From contig JALHMG010000024.1 in the NCBI GenBank assembly GCA_022844135.1, positions 29,130-84,860 of the forward strand: a DNA stretch of 55,731 nt, read 5' to 3'. The notes below the pieces were generated by a model. That model was not told the origin of the DNA. It saw only the letters and a list, made by a program, of their open reading frames with translations, and did no database searches. Source of the stretch: Lysobacterales bacterium. GTDB taxonomy: Bacteria; Pseudomonadota; Gammaproteobacteria; Xanthomonadales; SZUA-5. The position numbers and the translations under genes are program-made. Shown one piece after another: positions 19,071 through 26,925 of this stretch (position 1 is its first letter; the number at the start of each line of letters is the position of its first letter).

Positions 19071-19505
19071 ATCAGCAACGAGCAGCGTGAACTGACTCCG
19101 CTTGAGCAACCGTCTGAAGTCTCGATCGAAGGTGACCAGGTGCTCGCCGAGTTGCACTACGGCTGACGACAACCACGCATCTGGTACGTCATTGCCGCGC
19201 AAGCTCTTTTCAAGGCACAGTTGCCGAAGTCTCGACCACTCTGGCCCGAGTTGTGCCAGCTGTACGCCAGGCGAGGCAAGAACCGCATCGAGAAACGCGA
19301 CCGCGTCTTCGACTGGCGTGGGGATCTGGAAGATCTTGGGACTGGTCACTAGCCGCAGAAAGCTCGCGAGAACCATGGGCATCAGTGTGAAGGCTGCGCC
19401 CGTGCCTGAGGCACCAAGTGACTCCTCAAGCCATTCGCGCGCAGCCTTATGATGTGGATGATCGGTGCGGGATGCTGCGACCAAAACGTTTACATCAGGC
19501 GTCAT
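19065..19505 (-). CDS. vapC: VapC-type PIN-domain toxin ribonuclease
   Basis: A 146-residue PIN domain. The N-terminus TPDVNVLVAA gives the first acidic residue and the Asn. The C-terminal half has DAWLSSAVVQLGEHLVTFDRDF with the conserved acidic cluster around a Mg2+ site. VapC toxins cleave specific RNAs and are neutralised by a VapB antitoxin. The start overlaps the antitoxin 3' end by 11 bp. The stop codon lies inside an attC-like site, so the pair looks like a toxin-antitoxin cassette, a known stabiliser of cassette arrays. Confidence 0.85.
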   Translation of the reverse strand: MTPDVNVLVAASRTDHPHHKAAREWLEESLGASGTGAAFTLMPMVLASFLRLVTSPKIFQIPTPVEDAVAFLDAVLASPGVQLAQLGPEWSRLRQLCLEKSLRGNDVPDAWLSSAVVQLGEHLVTFDRDFRRLLKRSQFTLLVADA

Positions 19506-19740
19506 CGTCCAGGGCCTTGAGTAGAGCCTTGTTGCTTAGTGGGTTGACGCCCGCCACCAAGCCGCCCCGGCCCTTGAAGACAGGAAGGCGATCACGACCG
19601 GGCTTGGCAGAACCTGATCTAGCGCGCAGACGAAGTTGGAGCCCCTCCTCGATCAGGCGCGTAAGGGTCGTCCGTTGCTGAGCCGCCAGCGCCTTTGCGT
19701 TCGCAAGGAGCTGGTCGTTGAGATCAAGGGTGGTTTTCAT
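19495..19740 (-). CDS. vapB: VapB-type ribbon-helix-helix antitoxin
   Basis: An 81-residue protein (MKTTLDLNDQLLANAKALAA ...) with a ribbon-helix-helix N-terminus for operator binding. A basic linker and a C-terminal toxin-binding tail (VNPLSNKALLKALDDDA) follow. ATG at 19740 was chosen because upstream in-frame residues have no resemblance to the family. It overlaps vapC by 11 bp, so the two genes are co-transcribed and probably autoregulated. Confidence 0.82.
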   Translation of the reverse strand: MKTTLDLNDQLLANAKALAAQQRTTLTRLIEEGLQLRLRARSGSAKPGRDRLPVFKGRGGLVAGVNPLSNKALLKALDDDA

Positions 19741-19858
19741 GCTGGCATCATGCAGATTTCTGTATCGACGATGCAAGTGACAGTCACGCAAAGCGCAACC
19801 TCTGGCGCTGGGGAGGGCGCCTTGCTTTGATTCCTAAGCAAGTTCAAGGGAGTCGCCG

Positions 19859-20012
19859 ATGGCGCGCTACAAGGTTGTGGACATGAGTCCGCGGTTCTTG
19901 CTTATGGTGCTGAATGATCAGCCGGTCCCTGGGAGCTTCGCGCGTGCGGTGAATCACCTCGTGGACGGACTCCATCTCTCCGATTTCGACGCGCACCACC
20001 GTAGGTCTTGTC
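19859..20012 (+). pseudogene. IS1182-family transposase N-terminal fragment
   Basis: The start MARYKVVDMSPRFLLMVLND, then PVPGSFARAVNHLV and LSDFDAHH, matches the N-terminus of IS1182-type DDE transposases (ARYK...F.P....Q..PGTFE..LN.L.D...DLS.FDA). Similarity ends after about 50 residues. A second, frameshifted relic of the same region lies at 54301-54510. The rest of the 19741-20232 interval shows no gene. Confidence 0.7.
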
Positions 20013-20232
20013 GATTACGCGGCAAAAATCCTGAAGGACTGAAAGGGAAAGTGGATGTCCGCGCCCCGTCTCGGCTAAGCTTGACGCGACGCGGCCCAGA
20101 TTGCGGCGCTGGATCTGATGGGTTGAGTCTCGAAGGCGCGGGTGCGTGGCGGTCGCTGCGGTAGTCGGTCGGGCGCCCGGGGTTTTGAGAACACCTGGAG
20201 TGGTGTTGGCTCCGTCTGGAGGGCAATTGAAG

Positions 20233-20841
20233 ATGGCACAGATTACGTTCCGCAATAACACAAACGAGGTGGTCCGGCTGGCGATTTTTAAGGTGCCAGT
20301 GATCAACCCGACGCTCTCGACGATCGCTTGGAAGATCGCTGAGCCGCCGCCCGGTGGAACCCAGACAGTCGAGATTCCACCGGGTTTCACAGTGTTCGCG
20401 AAGTACTCGACCGATCCGACGAAACCGTCGCATCTGGATGCCGAGACGGCGCATGTCGCTTTTGCTGAAACGACGGCGCGATTTTCGGTGGATGCCTTGA
20501 CCTCGCAAGATCACGCTACCAGTGCCGCCGTCATCAATCAGCACTTTGATGGTCTGGTGATGAACGAGGTTCGGATTACCAACAGCTACCCGCTCGGCGT
20601 ATTGTTGGCCATCGCTCAGGACGGCGATCCGATCCTCGAGCCGCAAGTGGTTTGGCCCGGCGGACTATTTATGGAAGATGTGCGCGGCAGCCTCTACGTG
20701 GCCGTCGTGGCGGGGTTCGTCAGCAAAGGCCAACGCCTGGTGCAAGAGGAAGTCTCGCTAACACAGATGGAAGTGCTCGAAGGTGGCACAATCACAGTCT
20801 CCGGCTCGATGTGGACCGGCTATGCCTTGGTCGCAAGCTGA
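20233..20841 (+). CDS. Hypothetical beta-rich protein with two similar halves
   Basis: A 202-residue protein without a signal peptide. ATG 20233 follows GGAGGG at about 20219-20224. Two segments resemble each other in layout: ITFRNNTNEVVRLAIFKVP... with FTVFAKYS, and VRITNSYPLGVLLAIAQDGD... with SLYVAVVAG. Each is a run of alternating hydrophobic strands, suggesting a duplicated beta-sandwich-like fold. No catalytic motif was recognised. It stands alone on the plus strand between IS debris and a convergent protease gene. Confidence 0.6.
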   Translation: MAQITFRNNTNEVVRLAIFKVPVINPTLSTIAWKIAEPPPGGTQTVEIPPGFTVFAKYSTDPTKPSHLDAETAHVAFAETTARFSVDALTSQDHATSAAVINQHFDGLVMNEVRITNSYPLGVLLAIAQDGDPILEPQVVWPGGLFMEDVRGSLYVAVVAGFVSKGQRLVQEEVSLTQMEVLEGGTITVSGSMWTGYALVAS

Positions 20842-21074
20842 CTGCCGTTGCAGCGGTCGCTACCCTGGTGCCGGGGGGCGCTCGTCGCGGCCTGTGTAGG
20901 AACCCCCGACGACCGACTGGCACTGCGCTGGTCGGCGCGCCGGCAAACGCACGAGGTTCTCATCGGCCGACGCGCGGGTCAGGCTTGGCCTCGCGAGCGA
21001 TCGTCGCGAGCCTTGTTGTCGCGATTTCTTTGTCCGTTCTTGGTTGATTGTCGACTTGTGATTCGCTTCAACCC

Positions 21075-21806
21075 TCAATCGGGCAGCTGATTGAGAACTT
21101 CGCGCAGATAGTCAAGACTGGCCGGCGCAAAGACCTCGCCTTTGCCGCTCGGGTGCGGCAATACATTGGAGACAATCCCCACCAGACGATGGTCGGCGTC
21201 CACAACAGGCGAGCCACTCAGCCCACCGAGTTTATCTGCTGCGAAAGCATCGAGATCGACCATCAGATTGCGTCCGGAATAGCGGATGAAAGTGCCCTGC
21301 TCTACGCGTTGCGGGTTGCATACGTCGCGATTGGCATAGGTGCAGCCGACTGCATACAGTCGCTCGCCAGCCGCCACCGGATTCGGGCGCAGCTTGAGCG
21401 GCTGCAGCGGCGAGTGATTAGACCGCACTTCGAATACCAGCCAGTCGCGCTCAATCACACTGGGATCCAGGACTTCGGCGGGGTCGGCGTTCAGCAGCGG
21501 ACCCAGTTCAATGTACTGTTCTGGTTGGCCATTCGGATGGATGCGCCAACTCGCAAGATGATCCTTCAGGTCCACCGTTTTCATCGAATCGGTCTTGGCA
21601 ATCAACAGTGCGTGCTTGACGGTCACGGCGAGTACCCGCCTTTCGTGCTCGATCAAAAACGCGTTGCCTGCGAAATCGTTGTCGAAGCGGCTTTCCTTAA
21701 ACTTGACATCGTTGATGCCCGACATCGGCGGCAGTTTCCCTTCAGGTGCGCCAAAGCTGAGACTGGGCAGCAAGGTCAGCAGGCTCACAAACAGCGTTCT
21801 TCGCAT
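21075..21806 (-). CDS. Secreted trypsin-like serine peptidase
   Basis: A 243-residue protein with an N-terminal signal peptide (RRTLFVSLLTLLPSLSFGA). A chymotrypsin-fold catalytic triad is visible: His in TVKHALL, Asp in ERDWLVFEV and Ser in LGGLSGSPVVD. Exported to the periplasm or outside, it should cleave peptide bonds or be a degenerate binding relative. ATG 21806 was chosen; an in-frame GTG 9 bp upstream is the alternative. It has no operon partner. Confidence 0.8.
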   Translation of the reverse strand: MRRTLFVSLLTLLPSLSFGAPEGKLPPMSGINDVKFKESRFDNDFAGNAFLIEHERRVLAVTVKHALLIAKTDSMKTVDLKDHLASWRIHPNGQPEQYIELGPLLNADPAEVLDPSVIERDWLVFEVRSNHSPLQPLKLRPNPVAAGERLYAVGCTYANRDVCNPQRVEQGTFIRYSGRNLMVDLDAFAADKLGGLSGSPVVDADHRLVGIVSNVLPHPSGKGEVFAPASLDYLREVLNQLPD

Positions 21807-21928
21807 GGCGTTCACTCATCAGGTTTTGGGCCTGCACCGACACGCCGGTTTGGACGAAGTTCCCCAGCGCGGCCAAGTGCCGAGGTGACATTGCAGCGGC
21901 GCGAACTCAGCCGTATGCGCCAACCGAC

Positions 21929-22555
21929 TTAGAGTGATGTTTTTGCACCGGCATCTCTCGTAACTTGTTCCGAAGTTCGATCAAAAATTCCTGGATAACC
22001 CCAAAACTGATTTCCACTTTCAAGAAGGTCAAAGGCACCTTTAAGTATTGGCATTCTATGGAGGCTCGCTCGGCTCATGGGTCCACGAACTCGACGGTGT
22101 ACGATGCCGGAGAGGCGACGAAACTCCTTCCAATCTACAGCGTCGACATCAGCATCTGAATAAAAGGAACGCTGTCTTACTCCAGCCTCATTCCAGTGAG
22201 TGAAAGTGCTGCGCTCCAGCGCCTTCGGACCGTCACTCTGAAATCGTCCCATAAGCAGTTGGAACGCCGCAACACCACATAGCTCAAATCGCGAAGTACC
22301 AAGACCTGGGTTGAGTCTGAACTCCCTGACAAAAGGCTGGCTTGTTACGGAGCACCACCACCCTCGCACGAAGACTGCGCCGTGATTGTCTTCAAGGTGC
22401 CCGGAACTCAGTATCTCTCTACCATTTTTAAAATCGCGAATGGGCTTATCAACTGCAGAGTACGCTTCGTACAGGCGCATTTCAGCGAGGCTGAACATTA
22501 AATCTATGACATCGGCCATATCTTCCGCGGTTGCATAAAATTCCAGTTGCGCCAC
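21929..22555 (-). CDS. Hypothetical cassette-type protein
   Basis: A 208-residue protein starting at a GTG (AQLEFYATAEDMADVIDLMF) six bases after a run of six G that can serve as ribosome binding site. It has many aromatic residues and no recognised catalytic motif or export signal. A GTTAGGC core (complement of 22571-22577) preceded by a CAGCTTATTCCGGC-like arm lies just upstream, the arrangement expected at the start of an integron cassette. The gene looks less GC-rich than its neighbours, fitting foreign origin. Function unknown. Confidence 0.65.
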   Translation of the reverse strand: MAQLEFYATAEDMADVIDLMFSLAEMRLYEAYSAVDKPIRDFKNGREILSSGHLEDNHGAVFVRGWWCSVTSQPFVREFRLNPGLGTSRFELCGVAAFQLLMGRFQSDGPKALERSTFTHWNEAGVRQRSFYSDADVDAVDWKEFRRLSGIVHRRVRGPMSRASLHRMPILKGAFDLLESGNQFWGYPGIFDRTSEQVTRDAGAKTSL

Positions 22556-22570
22556 AATCCCCCCTTAAAT

Positions 22571-22617
22571 GCCTAACGCCGGAATAAGCTGCGCCGGCGG
22601 CGCGGCACGATGTGAAC
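22571..22617 (-). other. attC-like half site upstream of the cassette gene at 21929-22555
   Basis: On the minus strand GTTCACATCGTGCCGCGCCG is followed by CAGCTTATTCCGG and then CGTTAGGC, resembling the right half of an attC site with a perfect GTTAGGC core. The left half is not obvious. Confidence 0.5.
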
Positions 22618-22661
22618 AAAGAGCCACGTCACCGGCGGCAGTCGCCCCCGCGGTAAAACCC

Positions 22662-22747
22662 AGCAACGTGGAATGACGCTCGTGGACCTGCTTACAGGAA
22701 CAACGACAACGGCGTGAAGAAAATCAACTACTTGGTGGTTGTTTCTT
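22662..22747. repeat. 86-bp dispersed repeat, copy 1
   Basis: Closely matches 51198-51283 in the same orientation (GAATGACGCT ... GGCGTGAAGAAAATCAACTA ... GTTTCTT). On the minus strand it follows the 3' end of the SnoaL-like fragment. At copy 2 it follows the GIY-YIG-like gene and precedes IS3 debris, so it may be an IS end. Confidence 0.7.
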
Positions 22748-23000
22748 AGGGGGCGGACCTGGCATTAAGCTGCTGAAATATGCTCAACCGGTCAGTAATT
22801 TGCCAATGCCCGGTCAAAAGCAAACCGTCGAAATGGTAGATGGTAGCACCGGACATAGTGAACTTCCTGCCACTCGGAGAAAATCCTGCAATTTCGCCAA
22901 GATGTGTGCCGGACCAGTTCCAAGTAACAGCTACTTTTCCCCCATCGTCCATCAAATCCACAACATCAAATTTCTGATCCGGAAATGGAGCACGGGGCGT
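22746..23000 (-). pseudogene. SnoaL-like (ester cyclase/NTF2-fold) C-terminal fragment
   Basis: The peptide APFPDQKFDVVDLMDDGGKV, then WNWSGTHLGEIAGFSPSGR, YHFDGLLLTGHW and IFQQLNA, follows the C-terminal half of SnoaL-like ester cyclases (FPD..F.V.D, GTH.GE..G.PPTGR, G....HW...D). An in-frame TGA at 23001-23003 blocks extension upstream, and no N-terminal half is found. It is a truncated relic, probably former cassette cargo. Confidence 0.7.
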
Positions 23001-23130
23001 TCACGCCGCCGCGCGATTGATCGCGGCGACCACATCAGGGCAACGTGACTTGGGTCAGACCGCGCCGCCCTTAGCAAAACGGAGCCCGCGACGAGCCCCG
23101 TTTGCGCTTCCGGTAAAGCCTTCCCAGCCC

Positions 23131-24879
23131 TCAGTGCTCCTGCTGCTGGAGCCAAGCTTGGATCGCGCTCATTTGCGGCGTCGGCATCGACGGGAATGGA
23201 GACAGCGACCGATTGGCCACTGCCCATGCATAATCCGTCAGGAGGAAAGGCGCAAATGTCGCTGGCGACGTAAATTGTGGAAAGTACACCGGATCAGTGT
23301 AGCGCTGGATCGGCGAGGTGTAGTAAGGCGGGTAGATCGCACCGGGGCCGGTGGTGAATGCCAGCCACGACGGCAGTTCGTTTTGTTGCGGCGGGCCAGG
23401 CTGGACCTGCGCCACGCTGTGGCAGCTCATGCAGTTCGACGAGAGTCCCGCCGGGATCCCCGACGATGTTTCCAGATATGGATTGAAGCAAATCGTGCGA
23501 TTGGCCGAGTTCGCGGGAGTTGTCTCCGAAAATCCCGTGCACATGGCGTAGTTGTTCCAAGGCGATGGTAGCGAGTCCGGCTGATCCGCCTTTGAGCCCG
23601 GATAACGGTTCGGCGTCTCGCCTGGTTGCCAGTAGTAGGTCTGCCACGTCCATTGCGGAGTTTCTTTAGTGGTGACGTGCATGCCGAAGAGCACCGCGTA
23701 ATCGCCGGGTAGGGCAGTAGTGCCGAGCGGATTGCTGCCCGTTTCGTTCGTTGCGCTATTGAACTCTTTTGCTTCGTTCGCGGTCATTTGAAAGCTGTAA
23801 AGCTCTGAAAGCAGGCCCCAGCTATACGTCTGGCAGCCGTAAGTCAGCGTTCCTTTCGGGAAAGTGCCGGGGTTCGGCACCCCGGCTGGTACTTCACGCT
23901 TGTTGCCCTGGATCACCACACAAGTTTTCCACGTATTGGGGATCGGCGCGTAGAAGGCCGTCGAGTTCGCGGGACCTTGCCATACCGGCAGCACGGTGAA
24001 ACCCTCTTTCTTGACCACCCCCATCACCGGTTTGGTCGAGATCGCGCCTGCGGGAAAACCGCGGGGGTTCCGCGCTTGGGGCCCGGCAGGAATCTCTGGA
24101 TTGACGGTAATCCCATTGGGCGGCGATTCGCTGAGAGCTATATTCACAGCGTAAAACGCGTAGGCCAGAGCCATCAAGTCGTTCGCATTTCTCAGACAAT
24201 AGGTCTGGCTCGGAAACGGGGGCAACTTCGCGGGCACGGTTGGACCTCCCACGGGCGTATTGACATAGGTGGCATAGTCACCGTTGAATTTATTGAACGA
24301 GAAGACACGCAATCCGGAAGCGCTCCGGTTCGTGGATGTTGCGGTTGTTGCATCCGCCCCCACTCGCTGCCGGCGCCCGTGCGAGAACTGATTCGGGTCT
24401 ATAAAGGCACGTAAGGTCGTCCGGGGACGCGCGGCCATTTCCACAAGCGTTTCGGAACTGCATCCTGGATTGAGATTGGTGGGGAACAATTCGTTCGCAC
24501 CCCACCACGTCTCCCAAATCGGCAGGTTGATATGGCCACTGAATGTGGGGTACATCACGCCGCTGGGCGAAGTCATCGCCTGCCACAAGGCCCAAGCGCG
24601 TTGACGGATCGCGACTTGGTTGTCTTCGGCGATCCACCGTTCAATTGTGCTCTGCGGCAGCGGAAACTGGAAGTCCGGCGGAAACCCGTGCGGCGAAACG
24701 GGGGGCTGCGCCTGCGCGGGCGCGGCTGCGAAAGCGGCGGCGGAGAAGACTGCGGCGGCGGAGAATTGAGCGATTTTCAGGACGCGCACTCCGATGAGGT
24801 AAAAAACAGAGTTCCCGGATTCTGCTGGGGAATCGGTGTACTGCGGCTCGGCGTGGCCTTTTTGCAAAGTGATGTTCAC
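23131..24879 (-). CDS. Exported protein with one c-type haem motif
   Basis: A 582-residue protein. GTG 24879 follows AAGGAG with 6-nt spacing. After about 30 residues there is a signal-peptide-like segment (LKIAQFSAAAVFSAAAFAAA with APAQAQ cleavage region). Near residue 490 a single CMSCH motif (CXXCH) indicates covalent haem attachment in the periplasm. The rest, about 450 residues rich in Trp, Pro and Asn, is not recognised. The gene is on the same strand as the LodA/LodB pair, so it could serve as an electron-transfer or partner protein, but a hairpin array and a regulator remnant lie between. An internal GTG at 24789, directly before the signal peptide, is an alternative start without a well-placed ribosome site. 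Confidence 0.75.
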   Translation of the reverse strand: MNITLQKGHAEPQYTDSPAESGNSVFYLIGVRVLKIAQFSAAAVFSAAAFAAAPAQAQPPVSPHGFPPDFQFPLPQSTIERWIAEDNQVAIRQRAWALWQAMTSPSGVMYPTFSGHINLPIWETWWGANELFPTNLNPGCSSETLVEMAARPRTTLRAFIDPNQFSHGRRQRVGADATTATSTNRSASGLRVFSFNKFNGDYATYVNTPVGGPTVPAKLPPFPSQTYCLRNANDLMALAYAFYAVNIALSESPPNGITVNPEIPAGPQARNPRGFPAGAISTKPVMGVVKKEGFTVLPVWQGPANSTAFYAPIPNTWKTCVVIQGNKREVPAGVPNPGTFPKGTLTYGCQTYSWGLLSELYSFQMTANEAKEFNSATNETGSNPLGTTALPGDYAVLFGMHVTTKETPQWTWQTYYWQPGETPNRYPGSKADQPDSLPSPWNNYAMCTGFSETTPANSANRTICFNPYLETSSGIPAGLSSNCMSCHSVAQVQPGPPQQNELPSWLAFTTGPGAIYPPYYTSPIQRYTDPVYFPQFTSPATFAPFLLTDYAWAVANRSLSPFPSMPTPQMSAIQAWLQQQEH

Positions 24880-24928
24880 AAGTTACTCCTTGAATAGTTT
24901 GGACTACTCTGGCGTCTAACACGATGTT

Positions 24929-25073
24929 GAGAAACGCACTTCCTGTGCGTTTCTCAAGTCGCGAGTCCGGCGCATGTCCGGACTCGCTCTGCATTGATCA
25001 AACACTTACGTGCTTGATCAATGTGCGAACCATCCATGGTTCGCGCTAGCAGGCTGTTTCTCAACAGCCTGCT
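24929..25073. repeat. Array of five consecutive perfect or near-perfect hairpins
   Basis: A: GAGAAACGCAC/GTGCGTTTCTC (24929-24955). B: GCGAGTCCGG/CCGGACTCGC (24961-24987). C: ATTGATCAAACAC/GTGCTTGATCAAT (24993-25022, one mismatch). D: GCGAACCAT/ATGGTTCGC (25025-25044). E: AGCAGGCTGTT/AACAGCCTGCT (25048-25073). They occupy the leader of the haem-protein gene. Hairpins E-D-C recur inverted at 37851-37930. Confidence 0.9.
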
Positions 25074-25388
25074 AAAGAACCCTTTTTTGGAGTGGTTTCT
25101 TGTCTCCACGTAGATCTGGAACGCCGTATTGAAAAGAATCAGTAGGGTTTTCCAGGGATGCAATTCTGATCTCTGTGGTCTTTTGTCCGGTTTCTTTTTA
25201 GCTCCAGTCTGGTTCCATTTCACGCCTAAAATCACTCCCTGAGTAGGATTTTTGAGTCTGGGAGTGACAGGTCCGTCAGCCACATGCAACGCCGTGGATT
25301 TGGAAATAAATGCACCGGCACTTAGCAATGATGACGATGTCCGGCGGATTTAAGGGTACTTCTGGCTTGGTTGCACAACGCTGCGGAG

Positions 25389-25510
25389 TTACTGGCCTTG
25401 TTCGAAGCCTCGGTTGATTTGGCTACTGACATTGACGCCTATCAAGCGGTCGACCGCGACGCAGAAGCATCGGCCAAATTCGCGCACGATTCGAAACCGG
25501 ACTTGACGAT
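25389..25510 (-). pseudogene. XRE-type regulator remnant (third copy)
   Basis: RQVRFRIVREFGRCFCVAVD and the following RLIGVNVSSQINRG match the C-terminal third of the XRE regulators at 38425-38802 and 30285-30539. The DNA-binding helix-turn-helix half is absent. Confidence 0.75.
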
Positions 25511-25514
25511 GTCG

Positions 25515-25817
25515 GTACGGTGAGAAGCTGGGCGGGGCGCTTTGGAGTGGGCGAAGTCGGGGACGCGCGGTCGTCGTCTTGGAAATGGTCGGGCGCTCAG
25601 AGGTGTCGATGAGATGTATATCCGAAGCCATGTGGTCGGCAGGAACCCAGACCGATTGCAGTTACCCTTTGCGCTCTGGAGCCGTCGGGCCGAATCGGGA
25701 GGTCACGACGGGTCGAGATGCCCATCCGTACGGTCGGCGAGTGTCTCCGCCGATGGGTATGACGCCGCGCGTCCGTGAGCGAAGGCCGGCGGACGTCGCC
25801 GCGCGAAGGAAGATCCG
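25515..25817. other. Intergenic region downstream of the LodB-like gene, nothing recognised
   Basis: Between the regulator remnant and the stop of the flavoprotein gene no coding signature, terminator or known repeat was found. Confidence 0.4.
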
Positions 25818-26918
25818 CTAACGCCGGCGACCCCAGAACGTTTGGTTCGTCCAGCGCGTTTCTTGAGCATAGACCGCGCTAAGACGCGCCCGGTACGTGG
25901 CCGCGATGCGCTCCAGCCGCGCGCGATAGCCGGGAATGGCGCGCGCGTCGCCAGACAGCGCGGCGTCGATCGACATCGCAGCGTCCAAACCGCTGTACAG
26001 CGCTTGAAACACGCCCTGGGATGCCAGCGGATCGAACCCCAGCGCCGCATCGCCCACCGCGAGCCAACCCTCGCCGATGCTGGGCGTCAACGTGGTTCCG
26101 TGCGCTGCGCAGAAGCTCGGCGCGCCCGGATCGGGGACGAATTCGACGTCCTCTAGCAGGCTTGCCAGCGGAGCGATTGATCGCGCTCGCCGAAGGAACG
26201 CGGCCGCGTCGGCGACCGCCGGAGCGGCATCGAGATCGGAATCCGTGTGGAACGCAAGAATGCGCCGGTCGCCGGGCGAGGAAGCGGAATACCACCAGCC
26301 CTCGGCTTCGGCCGCGACGAACCGTAAGCCCCGCCTGGCGGCGAGGTTGTCCTTTCCCAACAGCCAGCGGCACACGAGCCGATCGTCGTGAAGGCGGCGC
26401 GCGCCCAGTTGCCGAGCCAGGGCCGCGTTCCGGCCGCTTGCGTCGACCAGTATGCGCGCGCGGATCTCGATTACACGATCCGGGTGGTGGGCTTGCAACA
26501 ACCATCCGGCGGATTCGCGTACGACGCGCTCCAATCTTGCCGGCCGCAAGATGGCTGCCCCCCGTGCGCGCGCGACGTCGCGCAGCCAGTCGTCGAACAG
26601 CGCACGATCAATCTGCCAGCCCGGCCCGTCCGGATCGCGCAGCCCGTCGGCGTCGATCGGCCGCGGCCCGCCCCAGTGCGTCGTACCGCCGTGACAAGGC
26701 ATATGTTCCTGGGCCACAAACGTGCGCCACAACCCCATGTCGTCGAGCAGACGGCGCGCGGCGGGTGCCAGCGATTCGCCGAATCGCCGCGCCGGACCGG
26801 CAGCGCGGTCAATCACCACGACCCGGCGGAGCGCCGCCAGGTTGAGTGCCAGGCACGCGCCGGCGGGACCGGCGCCGACGATCGCGACGTCCACTTCCGT
26901 TGGAGCCGATTGGGCCAT
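25818..26918 (-). CDS. LodB-like FAD-dependent oxidoreductase (quinone cofactor maturase)
   Basis: A 366-residue flavoprotein of the tryptophan-halogenase/hydroxylase superfamily. An N-terminal dinucleotide-binding motif VGAGPAGACLALNL (about 14-27), the E of VIDRAAGPARRFGESL, and a C-terminal FAD motif GEGWLAVGDAALGFDPLASQ are visible. LodB proteins are required to hydroxylate a Trp in the partner LodA during formation of cysteine tryptophylquinone. It lies 7 bp downstream of the LodA-like gene with no clear ribosome site of its own, so translation is probably coupled. Role assignment rests on this pairing. Confidence 0.88.
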   Translation of the reverse strand: MAQSAPTEVDVAIVGAGPAGACLALNLAALRRVVVIDRAAGPARRFGESLAPAARRLLDDMGLWRTFVAQEHMPCHGGTTHWGGPRPIDADGLRDPDGPGWQIDRALFDDWLRDVARARGAAILRPARLERVVRESAGWLLQAHHPDRVIEIRARILVDASGRNAALARQLGARRLHDDRLVCRWLLGKDNLAARRGLRFVAAEAEGWWYSASSPGDRRILAFHTDSDLDAAPAVADAAAFLRRARSIAPLASLLEDVEFVPDPGAPSFCAAHGTTLTPSIGEGWLAVGDAALGFDPLASQGVFQALYSGLDAAMSIDAALSGDARAIPGYRARLERIAATYRARLSAVYAQETRWTNQTFWGRRR

Positions 26919-26925
26919 CGGCGGG

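Noticed and set aside
24914-24920. GTCTAAC taken as an attC core before the hairpin array
   Set aside because: No matching GTTRRRY partner or attC stem follows; the following hairpins are independent perfect stems.
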